IMG/VR virus record: IMGVR_UViG_3300005600_000040 | Span: 1-47,399 of that record | Source: a virus | Length of the DNA: 47,399 bases | Reading direction: 5' to 3' (one strand) | Shown: piece by piece, positions 21,591 to 28,573 of the stretch | Position numbering within the stretch: position 1 is the stretch's first letter | How the letters are laid out: each line of letters starts with the position of its first letter | The notes under the pieces: generated by a model | Told to the model about the DNA's origin: nothing | The model's database searches: none | The model's input: only the letters and a program-made list of their open reading frames with translations | Made by a program: the position numbers and the translations under genes

Positions 21591-22456
21591 TTACTGAAAA
21601 CCAAAAACAGATGATTTACTGGATTAACGAACGTGAATCTATCCGTAAAAAGAAAGAAGCTGGTTTACATAAGCCGTGGTCTAACAATCCGGTTATGCAA
21701 CAAACGTATTTCTGTAATGTAGATAGGGAAGATGACAAAGTAACAAAATGGATACGTGATAATTGGATATATGGTGAATGTAAAGACCCCGACTTATTAG
21801 GTGAAGATACAACTCAGGTTTATACGTTCTCTATGATTGTTGCTCGTATATTCAATTTACCAAGTACATTAGGAGAATTAAAACAACCTGTCGGCGAAGA
21901 CTTTGATTTATATATATGGTTAGAACATGCTGAAACTGTATTGCACGACCGTAAAGAACGCGGCGAAAATATTTGGAACGGTGCTTATATTATTTCTACT
22001 AATGGTAAGAAAATAGATAAATCTACTTACTGTTTACAAATATTAGAAAAAATGTCAAATTCAGCTGATATTATTGACGGCTGTGAAACTTTAGAACAAG
22101 CTCATAAAAAACTGATGACGCTTGAAGGTTTAGCGAGCTTCTTGGCTGCTCAAGTGGTAGCAGATTTAAAAAATACAGAAGGGCATCCATTAAGCGGCGC
22201 TCCTGATTGGGATTCTTTTTGTGCTCCTGGTCCTGGAAGTTTACGTGGTTTATCTTGGTTCTGGGAAAAGCAGGTGACGAACAAAAACTTCCATAAAATG
22301 ATAAATGATGCTTATGAGCTATTGTTTATGGAACTAGACGGAAGTATACTAGATAAACTATGTATGCAGAATTTACAGAATTGTTTCTGCGAATACGATA
22401 AGTTCATGAGAGTAACTAACAAGACTGGAAGGTCTAAAAGGAAATACAATGGGTAA
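21587..22456 (+). CDS. alpha-glutamyl/putrescinyl-thymine pyrophosphorylase-family protein (HMUDK-associated helical domain)
   Basis: A 289-aa all-helical protein. RESIRKKKEAGLHKPWSNNP followed by YFCNVDREDDKVTKWI (about 17-59) and LASFLAAQVVADLK ... FCAPGPGSLRGLSWFW (about 185-228) match the aGPT-Pplase / 5-hmdU-kinase-associated helical family. Its helix-hairpin-helix fold is related to DNA glycosylases, and it replaces the pyrophosphate of activated hydroxymethyl-dU in DNA with an amino acid or amine. No P-loop is present, so it is not itself a kinase. It starts at GTG (GTGA overlap with the radical SAM stop) preceded by GAGG. The donor molecule cannot be predicted. Confidence 0.8.
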   Translation: MITENQKQMIYWINERESIRKKKEAGLHKPWSNNPVMQQTYFCNVDREDDKVTKWIRDNWIYGECKDPDLLGEDTTQVYTFSMIVARIFNLPSTLGELKQPVGEDFDLYIWLEHAETVLHDRKERGENIWNGAYIISTNGKKIDKSTYCLQILEKMSNSADIIDGCETLEQAHKKLMTLEGLASFLAAQVVADLKNTEGHPLSGAPDWDSFCAPGPGSLRGLSWFWEKQVTNKNFHKMINDAYELLFMELDGSILDKLCMQNLQNCFCEYDKFMRVTNKTGRSKRKYNG

Positions 22457-22631
22457 ACAGCGTAAAAGTAAAACAGCTCTAAATAATGAGTATATCCAAA
22501 AAGCTTACGATTTAGGTCGTGAACACGTTTTTAAATCAGAACTACCTTATCCTCAAATAGCTAATAGGGTGAGTAAGCAAAACGTATTGGTAGTTGAAGG
22601 TTCTGTAATCTATTTAAGGAGTAAAATCTAA
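22449..22631 (+). CDS. small protein in the modification operon (60 aa)
   Basis: A 60-aa basic protein (MGKQRKSKTALNNEYIQKAY...) without recognised family. It overlaps the pyrophosphorylase-family gene upstream and the ThyA-like gene downstream (TAATG), so it is co-translated with them. Strong AAAAGGAAATACA Shine-Dalgarno. Possibly an accessory subunit. Confidence 0.55.
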   Translation: MGKQRKSKTALNNEYIQKAYDLGREHVFKSELPYPQIANRVSKQNVLVVEGSVIYLRSKI

Positions 22632-23647
22632 TGAAAACAGTAAAAGTATCAAATGTAAATCAGGCTCTTTCCAATGGTATCGGTATGATGCTAACTCAGG
22701 GTATTGAAATTCCTTCCCGTACCGGTATGACCTTGGAAATACCTACACCAGTAACAACGGTTTATGAAAAACCTTGGGAACGTGTTTTAATCAATCCTAC
22801 CCGTGACGCCAATCCGTTTTTCCATTTTATGGAAAGCCTTTGGATATTAGTAGGTCGTAACGATGTTGATTTCTTAACTGAATTCAATAAAAATATGGCG
22901 AGTTTTAGCGATAACGGAGTTACTTTTAATGCCCCTTACGGTTATCGATTACGCAACTATTTCAAAGATAGCGCTAATTATAAAACTGACCAAATTGAAG
23001 ACGTTATTAGTATTTTGAAAAATGAACCTAACAGTCGTCAAGCGGTTATGCAAATTTGGGACACTCAGGACATCGACAAACCTACATTAGATAAAGCCTG
23101 TAACATGTCAGTTGTATTCCGTATTCGCTCTGGTCGTCTCGATATGACTGTCTATAATCGTTCTAACGATATGTTGTGGGGCGCTTATGGTGCTAACGCT
23201 GTTCAGTTTAGTATGTTGCAAGAATACGTCGCAGCTCGCCTAGATATCCCTATGGGTACGTATTATCAAGTTAGTAATTCTTTTCATGTATATACTAGCG
23301 GTATGGGAGGTAAACTTTGGGATAAACTTATTACCACTCCTATTGAATATGAAGACCCTTATGAACATTTTAATATTTCCAGTATTCGTATGAATCCTAG
23401 GGAAATGAATTCTTTTGAACGCGATTTAGATTTATTGTTTGACGTTTACGACGATACAGGGTTAAGTAATATTCTAGCTGATTTAGAATTTGAAAGTTCT
23501 TATTTTAATTATATTACCGGACCAATGTTGAAAGTCTGGTACACCTACAAACAAGGTAATAAGAAAGAAGCCTTGGAATTGTGTAAAAATATAATCGGCG
23601 AAGATTGGTCGTTAGCTTGCCAAATGTGGATTCAGGAGCGTCTATAA
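22631..23647 (+). CDS. thymidylate synthase-like dUMP (hydroxy)methylase
   Basis: A 338-aa ThyA-superfamily enzyme. The nucleophilic Cys is in LDKACNMSVVF (C157), followed by LDMTVYNRSNDMLWGAYGAN, equivalent to the FYQRSxDxxLGxPFN region of TS. The Asn in GANAVQFSML (N189) aligns with the residue that selects uracil (E. coli N177; Asp in T4 dCMP hydroxymethylase), so dUMP is the likely substrate. The His normally following the catalytic Cys is Asn here. In a cluster with TAGT, radical SAM and the pyrophosphorylase family, a 5-hydroxymethyl-dUMP synthase is more likely than a plain thymidylate synthase, though the sequence alone cannot separate them. Confidence 0.82.
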   Translation: MKTVKVSNVNQALSNGIGMMLTQGIEIPSRTGMTLEIPTPVTTVYEKPWERVLINPTRDANPFFHFMESLWILVGRNDVDFLTEFNKNMASFSDNGVTFNAPYGYRLRNYFKDSANYKTDQIEDVISILKNEPNSRQAVMQIWDTQDIDKPTLDKACNMSVVFRIRSGRLDMTVYNRSNDMLWGAYGANAVQFSMLQEYVAARLDIPMGTYYQVSNSFHVYTSGMGGKLWDKLITTPIEYEDPYEHFNISSIRMNPREMNSFERDLDLLFDVYDDTGLSNILADLEFESSYFNYITGPMLKVWYTYKQGNKKEALELCKNIIGEDWSLACQMWIQERL

Positions 23648-24138
23648 TGGATATCAATAAAGTAATGGAAAGCGGTAATGTTGAACGTTTTCACCAAGCT
23701 GTGGGTGTAACTAAACAGAAGCTGAGCGAACATCAATGGGGTGTGGCTATGCTTATGGAAAAGTTTTTCCCTAATTGCACTCGTAATGCGATTATGTATG
23801 CGTTAACACATGATATCGGTGAACTTTATACGGGTGATATCCCTGCGACGACCAAATGGGCTAACCCAGATATTAAAACTTTACTTGACGAATATGAAGA
23901 AAAAATTATATACGATTTAGGTGTAAAGTATGTTGTTTCTGATGAAGAAGCCCGTCAACTTAAATTGTGCGATTGTCTTGAAGGTATGGTATATTGCGCA
24001 TACCGTTATGAAATGGGTGAAATTCATGCTCAAAAACCTTTTACGGCTTGGTATGGTTTTCTAGCTAGTAATTTCAATGATATGATAATAGGTGATATTA
24101 AACGTTACCTTGACGAACTTGTGGAGCGTACATTATGA
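23647..24138 (+). CDS. HD-domain deoxynucleotide phosphohydrolase (YfbR/DatZ-like)
   Basis: A 163-aa HD-superfamily hydrolase. An early His (SEHQWGVA), the HD pair in YALTHDIGELYTGDIPATTK (H55, D56) and a later Asp (KLCDCLEG) are the metal ligands. The GDIP and Lys motif is characteristic of the YfbR-like 5'-nucleotidase group, which includes the dATP hydrolase DatZ of Z-genome phages. No PurZ is encoded, so here it more likely clears a competing canonical nucleotide, such as dTTP or dTMP, to favour the modified base; this is inference. ATG 23647 (TAATG overlap, GGAG upstream) is the start. Confidence 0.82.
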   Translation: MDINKVMESGNVERFHQAVGVTKQKLSEHQWGVAMLMEKFFPNCTRNAIMYALTHDIGELYTGDIPATTKWANPDIKTLLDEYEEKIIYDLGVKYVVSDEEARQLKLCDCLEGMVYCAYRYEMGEIHAQKPFTAWYGFLASNFNDMIIGDIKRYLDELVERTL

Positions 24139-24569
24139 CCCCTGCTCAACAACAAATGAAACTAGATTTAGTAACCGCTAATGAGGAGCGAGCTATGGAC
24201 GTTAACGATTATCAAATTGGTGGTAAACATTATCAAAAAGAATACCAACATTGGGATATGGTTTGTGATACTTTGATGCCCTATCTATTAGGATGTGCTA
24301 CCAAATATATCACCCGTTGGAAAGATAAAAACGGTGTTGAAGATTTACGAAAGGCTGCGCATTATATCGCCAAAGCTGAAGAAAATGCTGTATTCATGGT
24401 CAGGGTAAAATCTACCAATGGAAACATTGTTAGATTTTCTAAACAACTTGAACCGAAAGAATCTCAGATATTCATAGCTATTTGTAACGGTCAATACGAT
24501 AAAGCTCAAACTTTAATTTCTGAATTAATCGGTATTGAGTTAGAAAAATCAGAATATACTAAGGGGTAA
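24135..24569 (+). CDS. DUF3310 protein
   Basis: A 144-aa protein with the DUF3310 core NDYQIGGKHYQKEYQHWDMV followed by LLGCATKYITRWKDKNGVED and LRKAAHYIAKAEE. DUF3310 proteins are frequent in phage nucleotide-metabolism neighbourhoods; their activity is not established to my knowledge. An ATG at 24195 (MDVNDYQIGG) has GAGGAG 6 nt upstream and matches the usual family start, so two starts are possible; the longer one overlaps the HD gene stop (ATGA) and has GGAG upstream. Confidence 0.78.
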   Translation: MTPAQQQMKLDLVTANEERAMDVNDYQIGGKHYQKEYQHWDMVCDTLMPYLLGCATKYITRWKDKNGVEDLRKAAHYIAKAEENAVFMVRVKSTNGNIVRFSKQLEPKESQIFIAICNGQYDKAQTLISELIGIELEKSEYTKG

Positions 24570-24572
24570 TTT

Positions 24573-25109
24573 ATGTCGTTAATTTCTTACAATGGTTTAA
24601 TCAAGTTGATTGAGCAAGGTATTATTGACGCTCCTTTTAAAAATGTTAACGGGGCGAGTATTGATATTACCTTGGACGAAGGTTTTATGATTGAATCTAA
24701 AACCAATACCAATCCGGTTAAACTTAAAAATAAAGAAACTCCTTGTATGGTGCATGTAGAAGGTAAATCTTTAGTATTACCACCTAAGGAATTCTGTCTA
24801 GCGTCCTCAGCGGAGACTTTTAACCTCCCCAACAATATCGCAGCAGAATACAAATTAAAGTCCTCATTAGCTCGCTCAGGGCTTCAGCATATGTTAGCCG
24901 GTTGGTGCGATCCTGGATGGTATGGTTCTAAATTAACTTTGGAATTTTACAATACGCTTAACTTTACAGAGCTAGAAATAGAAGCGGGTATGAAGATAGG
25001 TCAAATTGTATTTTACGAATGTGAACCTGTCCCTGACGATAACTCTTATGCTGCAAAAGGTCAGTATAATAATCAATCTGGTGTTACAGGTAGTAAAGGA
25101 GTTAGATAG
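24573..25109 (+). CDS. dCTP deaminase / dUTPase-superfamily protein
   Basis: A 178-aa member of the dCTP deaminase-dUTPase fold. NGASIDITLDEGF is the N-terminal motif, KLKSSLARSGLQHMLAGWCD the substrate loop (SSLAR), and DPGWYGSKLTLEFYNTL holds the catalytic Glu of dCTP deaminases (TLEFYN). The C-terminal GQYNNQSG corresponds to the closing loop. The catalytic Glu favours dCTP deaminase over dUTPase. It would make dUTP, which leads to the dUMP used by the ThyA-like enzyme two genes upstream. Its stop overlaps the polymerase GTG (TAGTG). Confidence 0.85.
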   Translation: MSLISYNGLIKLIEQGIIDAPFKNVNGASIDITLDEGFMIESKTNTNPVKLKNKETPCMVHVEGKSLVLPPKEFCLASSAETFNLPNNIAAEYKLKSSLARSGLQHMLAGWCDPGWYGSKLTLEFYNTLNFTELEIEAGMKIGQIVFYECEPVPDDNSYAAKGQYNNQSGVTGSKGVR

Positions 25110-27007
25110 TGGATATATCCAAGTTTATAACTTGCGATGTTGAATGCTATATCAATTATTTTCTGGTGGTGTTCCGTAAGGTCACCACTGGAGATGTTTT
25201 ACATTTTGAAAAATTCAACGATAGCGAGTTACAACGTAAAAACATTCTCCATATTCTCAACAAATATACGATCCTAACATTCAACGGTAATAAGTACGAT
25301 ATTACAATGTTAGAATGTGCTTTAATGGGACTTAGTAATAAATCCCTAAAGCTCGTAACAAATATGTTGATTGAGGAAGGGAAACAACCTTGGCAAGTTC
25401 GTAAACAATTGGGAGTCGCAGCACTTAAAATAGATCATATCGACTTGATTGAAGTCGCCCCTCTTACTGCTAGTCTTAAAATATATGGTGGTCGTATGGA
25501 CTGCCCTACTATGCAAGACCTCCCCTTAGAACCTGATGCAGTAATTCAAGACCACCAGCGTAAACCGATGTTGGATTACTGTATTAACGATAATGAAATC
25601 ACCTGGATATTAGGCGAATTCTTATTACCGGAATTAGAACTACGTTACAACATGACTGAAGAATACGGTGTTGATATGCGTTCTAAATCTGATGCACAAA
25701 TAGCGGAAGCGGTATTTAAGAAAGCATTGTCTGAAGATTATAATATTTCAGTAAAAAGACCAAAGGTGGAAGAAGGTACTAGGTTTAGATATAAACCGCC
25801 TGAAAACCTTATGTTTAAAACTGAAATTATGAATTATGTTTTCAACCAATATTGCACTCGACCGTTCACAATCGGTGCCGGTGGATATAGTAGTTTTAAT
25901 TTTGAATTACTTGAAGAAGACCGAATAAAGTCTGGTAAAAATAAAGGTAAGATGCCGGACAAAAAAGGCCAATTTAAATTCAAATTTAAAAATACAAAAT
26001 ATACTGTCGGTATAGGTGGTTTACATAGTAATGAGAAATCAACCAGAGTTATAAACGACGGTTATATTTTAAGAGATTACGACGTAGCGAGTTTCTACCC
26101 TTGGATTATACTTCTTAACGAGTTATTTCCTAAACATATTGGTAAACCCTTTCTTAAGATATACCGTAAAATAGTAATGACTCGCTTGGACGCCAAAGCC
26201 AAACAAAAAGCCGCTAAAAAATCAGGTGATAAAAAGCTCGAAGATTACTATAAAGTTATCAATGAATCCCTTAAAATCGTAATTAACGGATTGTTCGGTA
26301 AGCTTGGAAGTAAGTGGTCAGCCGTATATTCACCAGACCTTATGATGCAAGTAACTATAACGGGTCAGTTAAGTTTGTTAATGCTGATAGAACGACTTGA
26401 GCTTGCTGGTATCAGTGTCATAAGTGCTAATACCGATGGTATTGTTACCAAGTTCAAGCCGGAACAAGAAGACCTCGCTGACGGTATTATAGGGGAATGG
26501 ATGTTAGATACTGGTTACGATATGGAAGCAACCGATTACACAAGCCTGAACAGCCGTGACGTTAATAATTATATAGCGGTGGCTGATGGGTACTGTAAAG
26601 GTAAAGGAGCGTACGCAGACCAGTCTGAGCATTATTACCGTCCACGTAGTAACCCTGTAAACCGTATTTGTGTTACAGCGGTTAAGGAGTTTTTACAACA
26701 CGGTACACCTGTAGAAACAACGGTTAAAAACTGTAAAGATATAAAAGAGTTTTTAACGGTAAGAACGGTTAACGGTGGTGCGGTTAAAAATGGAAAGTTA
26801 ATTGGTAAGGCTATCCGTTGGTATTATGGTAATGAAGAACTAGACGCTATTTATTATTCCACCAGCGGCAACAAAGTTCCAAAGTCTGAAGGCGGTGTTC
26901 CACTTATGGTTTTACCGGATAAAATACCAAATGACCTGGATTACGATTGGTATATTGAAGAATGTAAAACTATTTTGAAGAATATAGGTTTCAAAAAACT
27001 AGATTAA
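25109..27007 (+). CDS. family B DNA polymerase with proofreading exonuclease
   Basis: A 632-aa replicative polymerase. Exonuclease motifs: TCDVECY (Exo I), LTFNGNKYDITML (Exo II) and YCINDNEITWI (Exo III). Polymerase motifs: A, RDYDVASFYP (D325); B, KIVINGLFGKLGS (K389); C, ISANTDGIV (N441, D443), where the first Asp of the usual DTD is Asn while the second, metal-binding Asp is kept. Motifs A and B are only about 64 residues apart, giving a short fingers region. It begins with GTG overlapping the dCTP deaminase stop (TAGTG). It is expected to copy the genome with modified pyrimidine triphosphates, working with the PrimPol-helicase and SSB. Confidence 0.92.
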   Translation: MDISKFITCDVECYINYFLVVFRKVTTGDVLHFEKFNDSELQRKNILHILNKYTILTFNGNKYDITMLECALMGLSNKSLKLVTNMLIEEGKQPWQVRKQLGVAALKIDHIDLIEVAPLTASLKIYGGRMDCPTMQDLPLEPDAVIQDHQRKPMLDYCINDNEITWILGEFLLPELELRYNMTEEYGVDMRSKSDAQIAEAVFKKALSEDYNISVKRPKVEEGTRFRYKPPENLMFKTEIMNYVFNQYCTRPFTIGAGGYSSFNFELLEEDRIKSGKNKGKMPDKKGQFKFKFKNTKYTVGIGGLHSNEKSTRVINDGYILRDYDVASFYPWIILLNELFPKHIGKPFLKIYRKIVMTRLDAKAKQKAAKKSGDKKLEDYYKVINESLKIVINGLFGKLGSKWSAVYSPDLMMQVTITGQLSLLMLIERLELAGISVISANTDGIVTKFKPEQEDLADGIIGEWMLDTGYDMEATDYTSLNSRDVNNYIAVADGYCKGKGAYADQSEHYYRPRSNPVNRICVTAVKEFLQHGTPVETTVKNCKDIKEFLTVRTVNGGAVKNGKLIGKAIRWYYGNEELDAIYYSTSGNKVPKSEGGVPLMVLPDKIPNDLDYDWYIEECKTILKNIGFKKLD

Positions 27008-27012
27008 ATAGG

Positions 27013-27041
27013 TTTACATAATTTAAAACCTAAGTAATAAT
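27013..27041 (+). promoter_or_regulatory. early-class promoter upstream of the 27096 gene
   Basis: TTTACA (27013-27018), a 16-nt spacer and TAATAAT (27035-27041) followed by GATTCCAC. The same TAATAATGA(W)TC start is seen at 8297 and 18501. It drives the small coiled-coil gene that follows. Confidence 0.7.
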
Positions 27042-27095
27042 GATTCCACATTAACAGCAACATCATTTTTAATTTAAACAAACCGGAGATATCTA

Positions 27096-27416
27096 ATGTC
27101 AAAAATGGAAGAACTGAAAAAACTACGTGAACAGAAAAAAGCAATGCGCGAGCAAGAAAAAGCGCTACGTGAAGAACTGGACGCTGGTAAAGAAGAGCGT
27201 AAAGCTGCTAAGAAAACTCAGGCTCAAGCGCGTAAAGATGTAAAAGACCATAAAGCAGAACTAAGTTCAGCAACGGCGGCAATTTACAAAACATTCAGCG
27301 ATGGTTCATCTGAAGAAATTGCGGCGCTGGCTGACAAAATTATGGAATCAGCTACTGAACTTTCTGGCGTAGTCCGTAGCTTTGCAGAAGCTTCTGAGCA
27401 ATTAGAAGAACTGTAA
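27096..27416 (+). CDS. coiled-coil protein, unknown function
   Basis: A 106-aa protein. Residues 1-55 are a highly charged Lys/Glu helix (LKKLREQKKAMREQEKALRE), almost certainly a coiled coil. The C-terminal part (ALADKIMESATELSGVVRSF) is amphipathic. It has its own promoter and a very good Shine-Dalgarno (CCGGAGATATCTA). No family recognised; a scaffold, inhibitor or nucleoid role is possible. Confidence 0.65.
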   Translation: MSKMEELKKLREQKKAMREQEKALREELDAGKEERKAAKKTQAQARKDVKDHKAELSSATAAIYKTFSDGSSEEIAALADKIMESATELSGVVRSFAEASEQLEEL

Positions 27417-27429
27417 TTCGGGTAACTTG

Positions 27430-27490
27430 CTAGGAAGGTTTTTCCCCTAGCTGGTATTGACCTCCTAGCTTTTGTTAGGAGGTCTTTTTT
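27430..27490 (+). promoter_or_regulatory. attenuator-like RNA switch containing the next gene's ribosome binding site
   Basis: GACCTCCTA (27459-27467) and TAGGAGGTC (27476-27484) form a 9-bp terminator stem followed by TTTTTT, immediately before the ATG at 27491. The 3' arm contains AGGAGG, the Shine-Dalgarno of that gene, so the stem both ends transcription and hides the start. Upstream CTAGGAAGG (27430-27438) can pair either with CCCCTAG (27444-27450) or with CCTCCTAG (27460-27467); the latter would break the terminator. Mutually exclusive pairings are the hallmark of attenuators. Confidence 0.6.
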
Positions 27491-27832
27491 ATGTCTGTAG
27501 AACAATTTTTAAATAACGCTAATAAACTCACCAAGAAAAAAGCCGCTGTAGATGAAAAGGTAGATATAGAGAAACCTTTCGTTAAACATGCTAAATCTTT
27601 GGGATGTACCGCTTTAAAACTTATCTTATTAAATCTAAGAGGATGGCCTGATAGAACAATATTATGTCCTGGAGGACGTATATTATTCATAGAGTTTAAG
27701 CGTCCAGGAAAAGTTCAATCACCTGCTCAAATAAAGTATATGAATCTAATTAAAAAACTAGGGTTTGAATACTACGTTTGTGATCGTCCTAGACAAGCTG
27801 AAAAAATATTAGATGATTTCCTTGCATTCTAG
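27491..27832 (+). CDS. VRR-NUC nuclease
   Basis: A 113-aa VRR-NUC (PD-(D/E)XK) nuclease. GWPDRTILCPGGRILFIEFK holds the catalytic D and E-x-K, followed by RPGKVQSPAQIKYMNLIKKL and an LGFEYYVCD strand, all standard for the stand-alone phage form. These proteins act as Holliday-junction or structure-specific nucleases, probably resolving replication and recombination intermediates before packaging. The ribosome binding site is inside the upstream terminator stem, so expression is likely tightly limited, sensible for a nuclease. Confidence 0.88.
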   Translation: MSVEQFLNNANKLTKKKAAVDEKVDIEKPFVKHAKSLGCTALKLILLNLRGWPDRTILCPGGRILFIEFKRPGKVQSPAQIKYMNLIKKLGFEYYVCDRPRQAEKILDDFLAF

Positions 27833-27849
27833 AACGGATGTGATATTAT
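27822..27849 (+). promoter_or_regulatory. early promoter, class TATTATGAACTCAAG, copy 2
   Basis: TTGCAT (27822-27827), a 16-nt spacer and TATTAT (27844-27849) followed by GAACTCAAG, matching the promoter at 8606-8633 on the other strand. The -35 box overlaps the end of the VRR-NUC gene. The leader AAAACAGGAAAAACAGTT precedes the ATG at 27900. Confidence 0.75.
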
Positions 27850-27899
27850 GAACTCAAGTAAGGTAAACAACGAAACACAACAAAACAGGAAAAACAGTT

Positions 27900-28157
27900 A
27901 TGAATTTAATGCAGCAGATGAGATACCCTCATGTTATCTTCACTATCAATGCTTATGGTTGTTCGGAATTAAATGTAACTTTTAATCTGTTAGGCTGCGA
28001 TGAATGGTCGGATAAAATTTTAGCATTGGCTACAGCTTGCGATTGTGAAACGCTCAGGTTTAAAGAAGCGATTGTAGAAATGTTATATAATGGCCGTGCT
28101 TATTACTATGATTCCAAAAGCCGTTTAATAGATTTAACTTTAGAGGAGCGCGGATAA
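27900..28157 (+). CDS. early protein of unknown function (85 aa)
   Basis: An 85-aa protein (MNLMQQMRYPHVIFTINAYG...) with several Cys and a predicted alpha/beta pattern (DKILALATACDCETLRFKEA). No family recognised. It is first in a unit with the pyrimidine-dimer glycosylase and the SF2 helicase (TAATG coupling), so a link to DNA repair or replication is possible. Confidence 0.6.
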   Translation: MNLMQQMRYPHVIFTINAYGCSELNVTFNLLGCDEWSDKILALATACDCETLRFKEAIVEMLYNGRAYYYDSKSRLIDLTLEERG

Positions 28158-28573
28158 TGACTCGTATCAATGTTGTACCAGTAGAAGTTCTTAGCGATAA
28201 GCATTTGATGGCTGAATACCGTGAACTACCTCGTATTTTCACCTCTGTTCATAAATTGCAAGCGCAAAATATTATGAATCCGATTACTATAGGTATTCCT
28301 AAAAATTACTGTCTTGGTACAGGTCATATGAAATTCTTTTACAATAAGATCGGATGGTTACTTACTCGTTACGAACAGTTGTATTCTGAGTTAGTTAAAC
28401 GTAAGTTTAATTTAGACAATGAAATGTATTCGTCTATTGTTAAAAATGCTAGGATGTTACGTAGAATTTACTTTAGACCTTACGAACCATCGCCTGAGGA
28501 CATTTATCTAAATATGGCGAGGTTATGTAAGCGTAGCAATATGGAAGCTGTCCTGGATGAAATTAAAGCCTGA
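28157..28573 (+). CDS. denV: pyrimidine dimer DNA glycosylase, T4 endonuclease V-like
   Basis: A 138-aa protein with the same residue numbering at its N-terminus as T4 endonuclease V: MTRIN...DKHLMAEYRELPRIF, with catalytic Thr2 and Glu23 and Arg3, His16, Arg22 and Arg26 all present. LGTGHMKFFYNKI matches the T4 LGAGHVTFFYDKL block. The enzyme cuts cyclobutane pyrimidine dimers in phage DNA by glycosylase/AP-lyase action. The C-terminus diverges and lacks the aromatic WYKYYG segment that contacts the dimer in T4. In a phage predicted to carry modified thymine, this may reflect a changed lesion. GAGGAG Shine-Dalgarno, TAATG coupling. Confidence 0.9.
   Translation: MTRINVVPVEVLSDKHLMAEYRELPRIFTSVHKLQAQNIMNPITIGIPKNYCLGTGHMKFFYNKIGWLLTRYEQLYSELVKRKFNLDNEMYSSIVKNARMLRRIYFRPYEPSPEDIYLNMARLCKRSNMEAVLDEIKA

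Noticed and set aside
23647-24138. Z-genome (2-aminoadenine) system based on a DatZ-like HD protein
   Set aside because: No PurZ adenylosuccinate-synthetase-like gene or MazZ-type protein is present, and the neighbours are pyrimidine enzymes.
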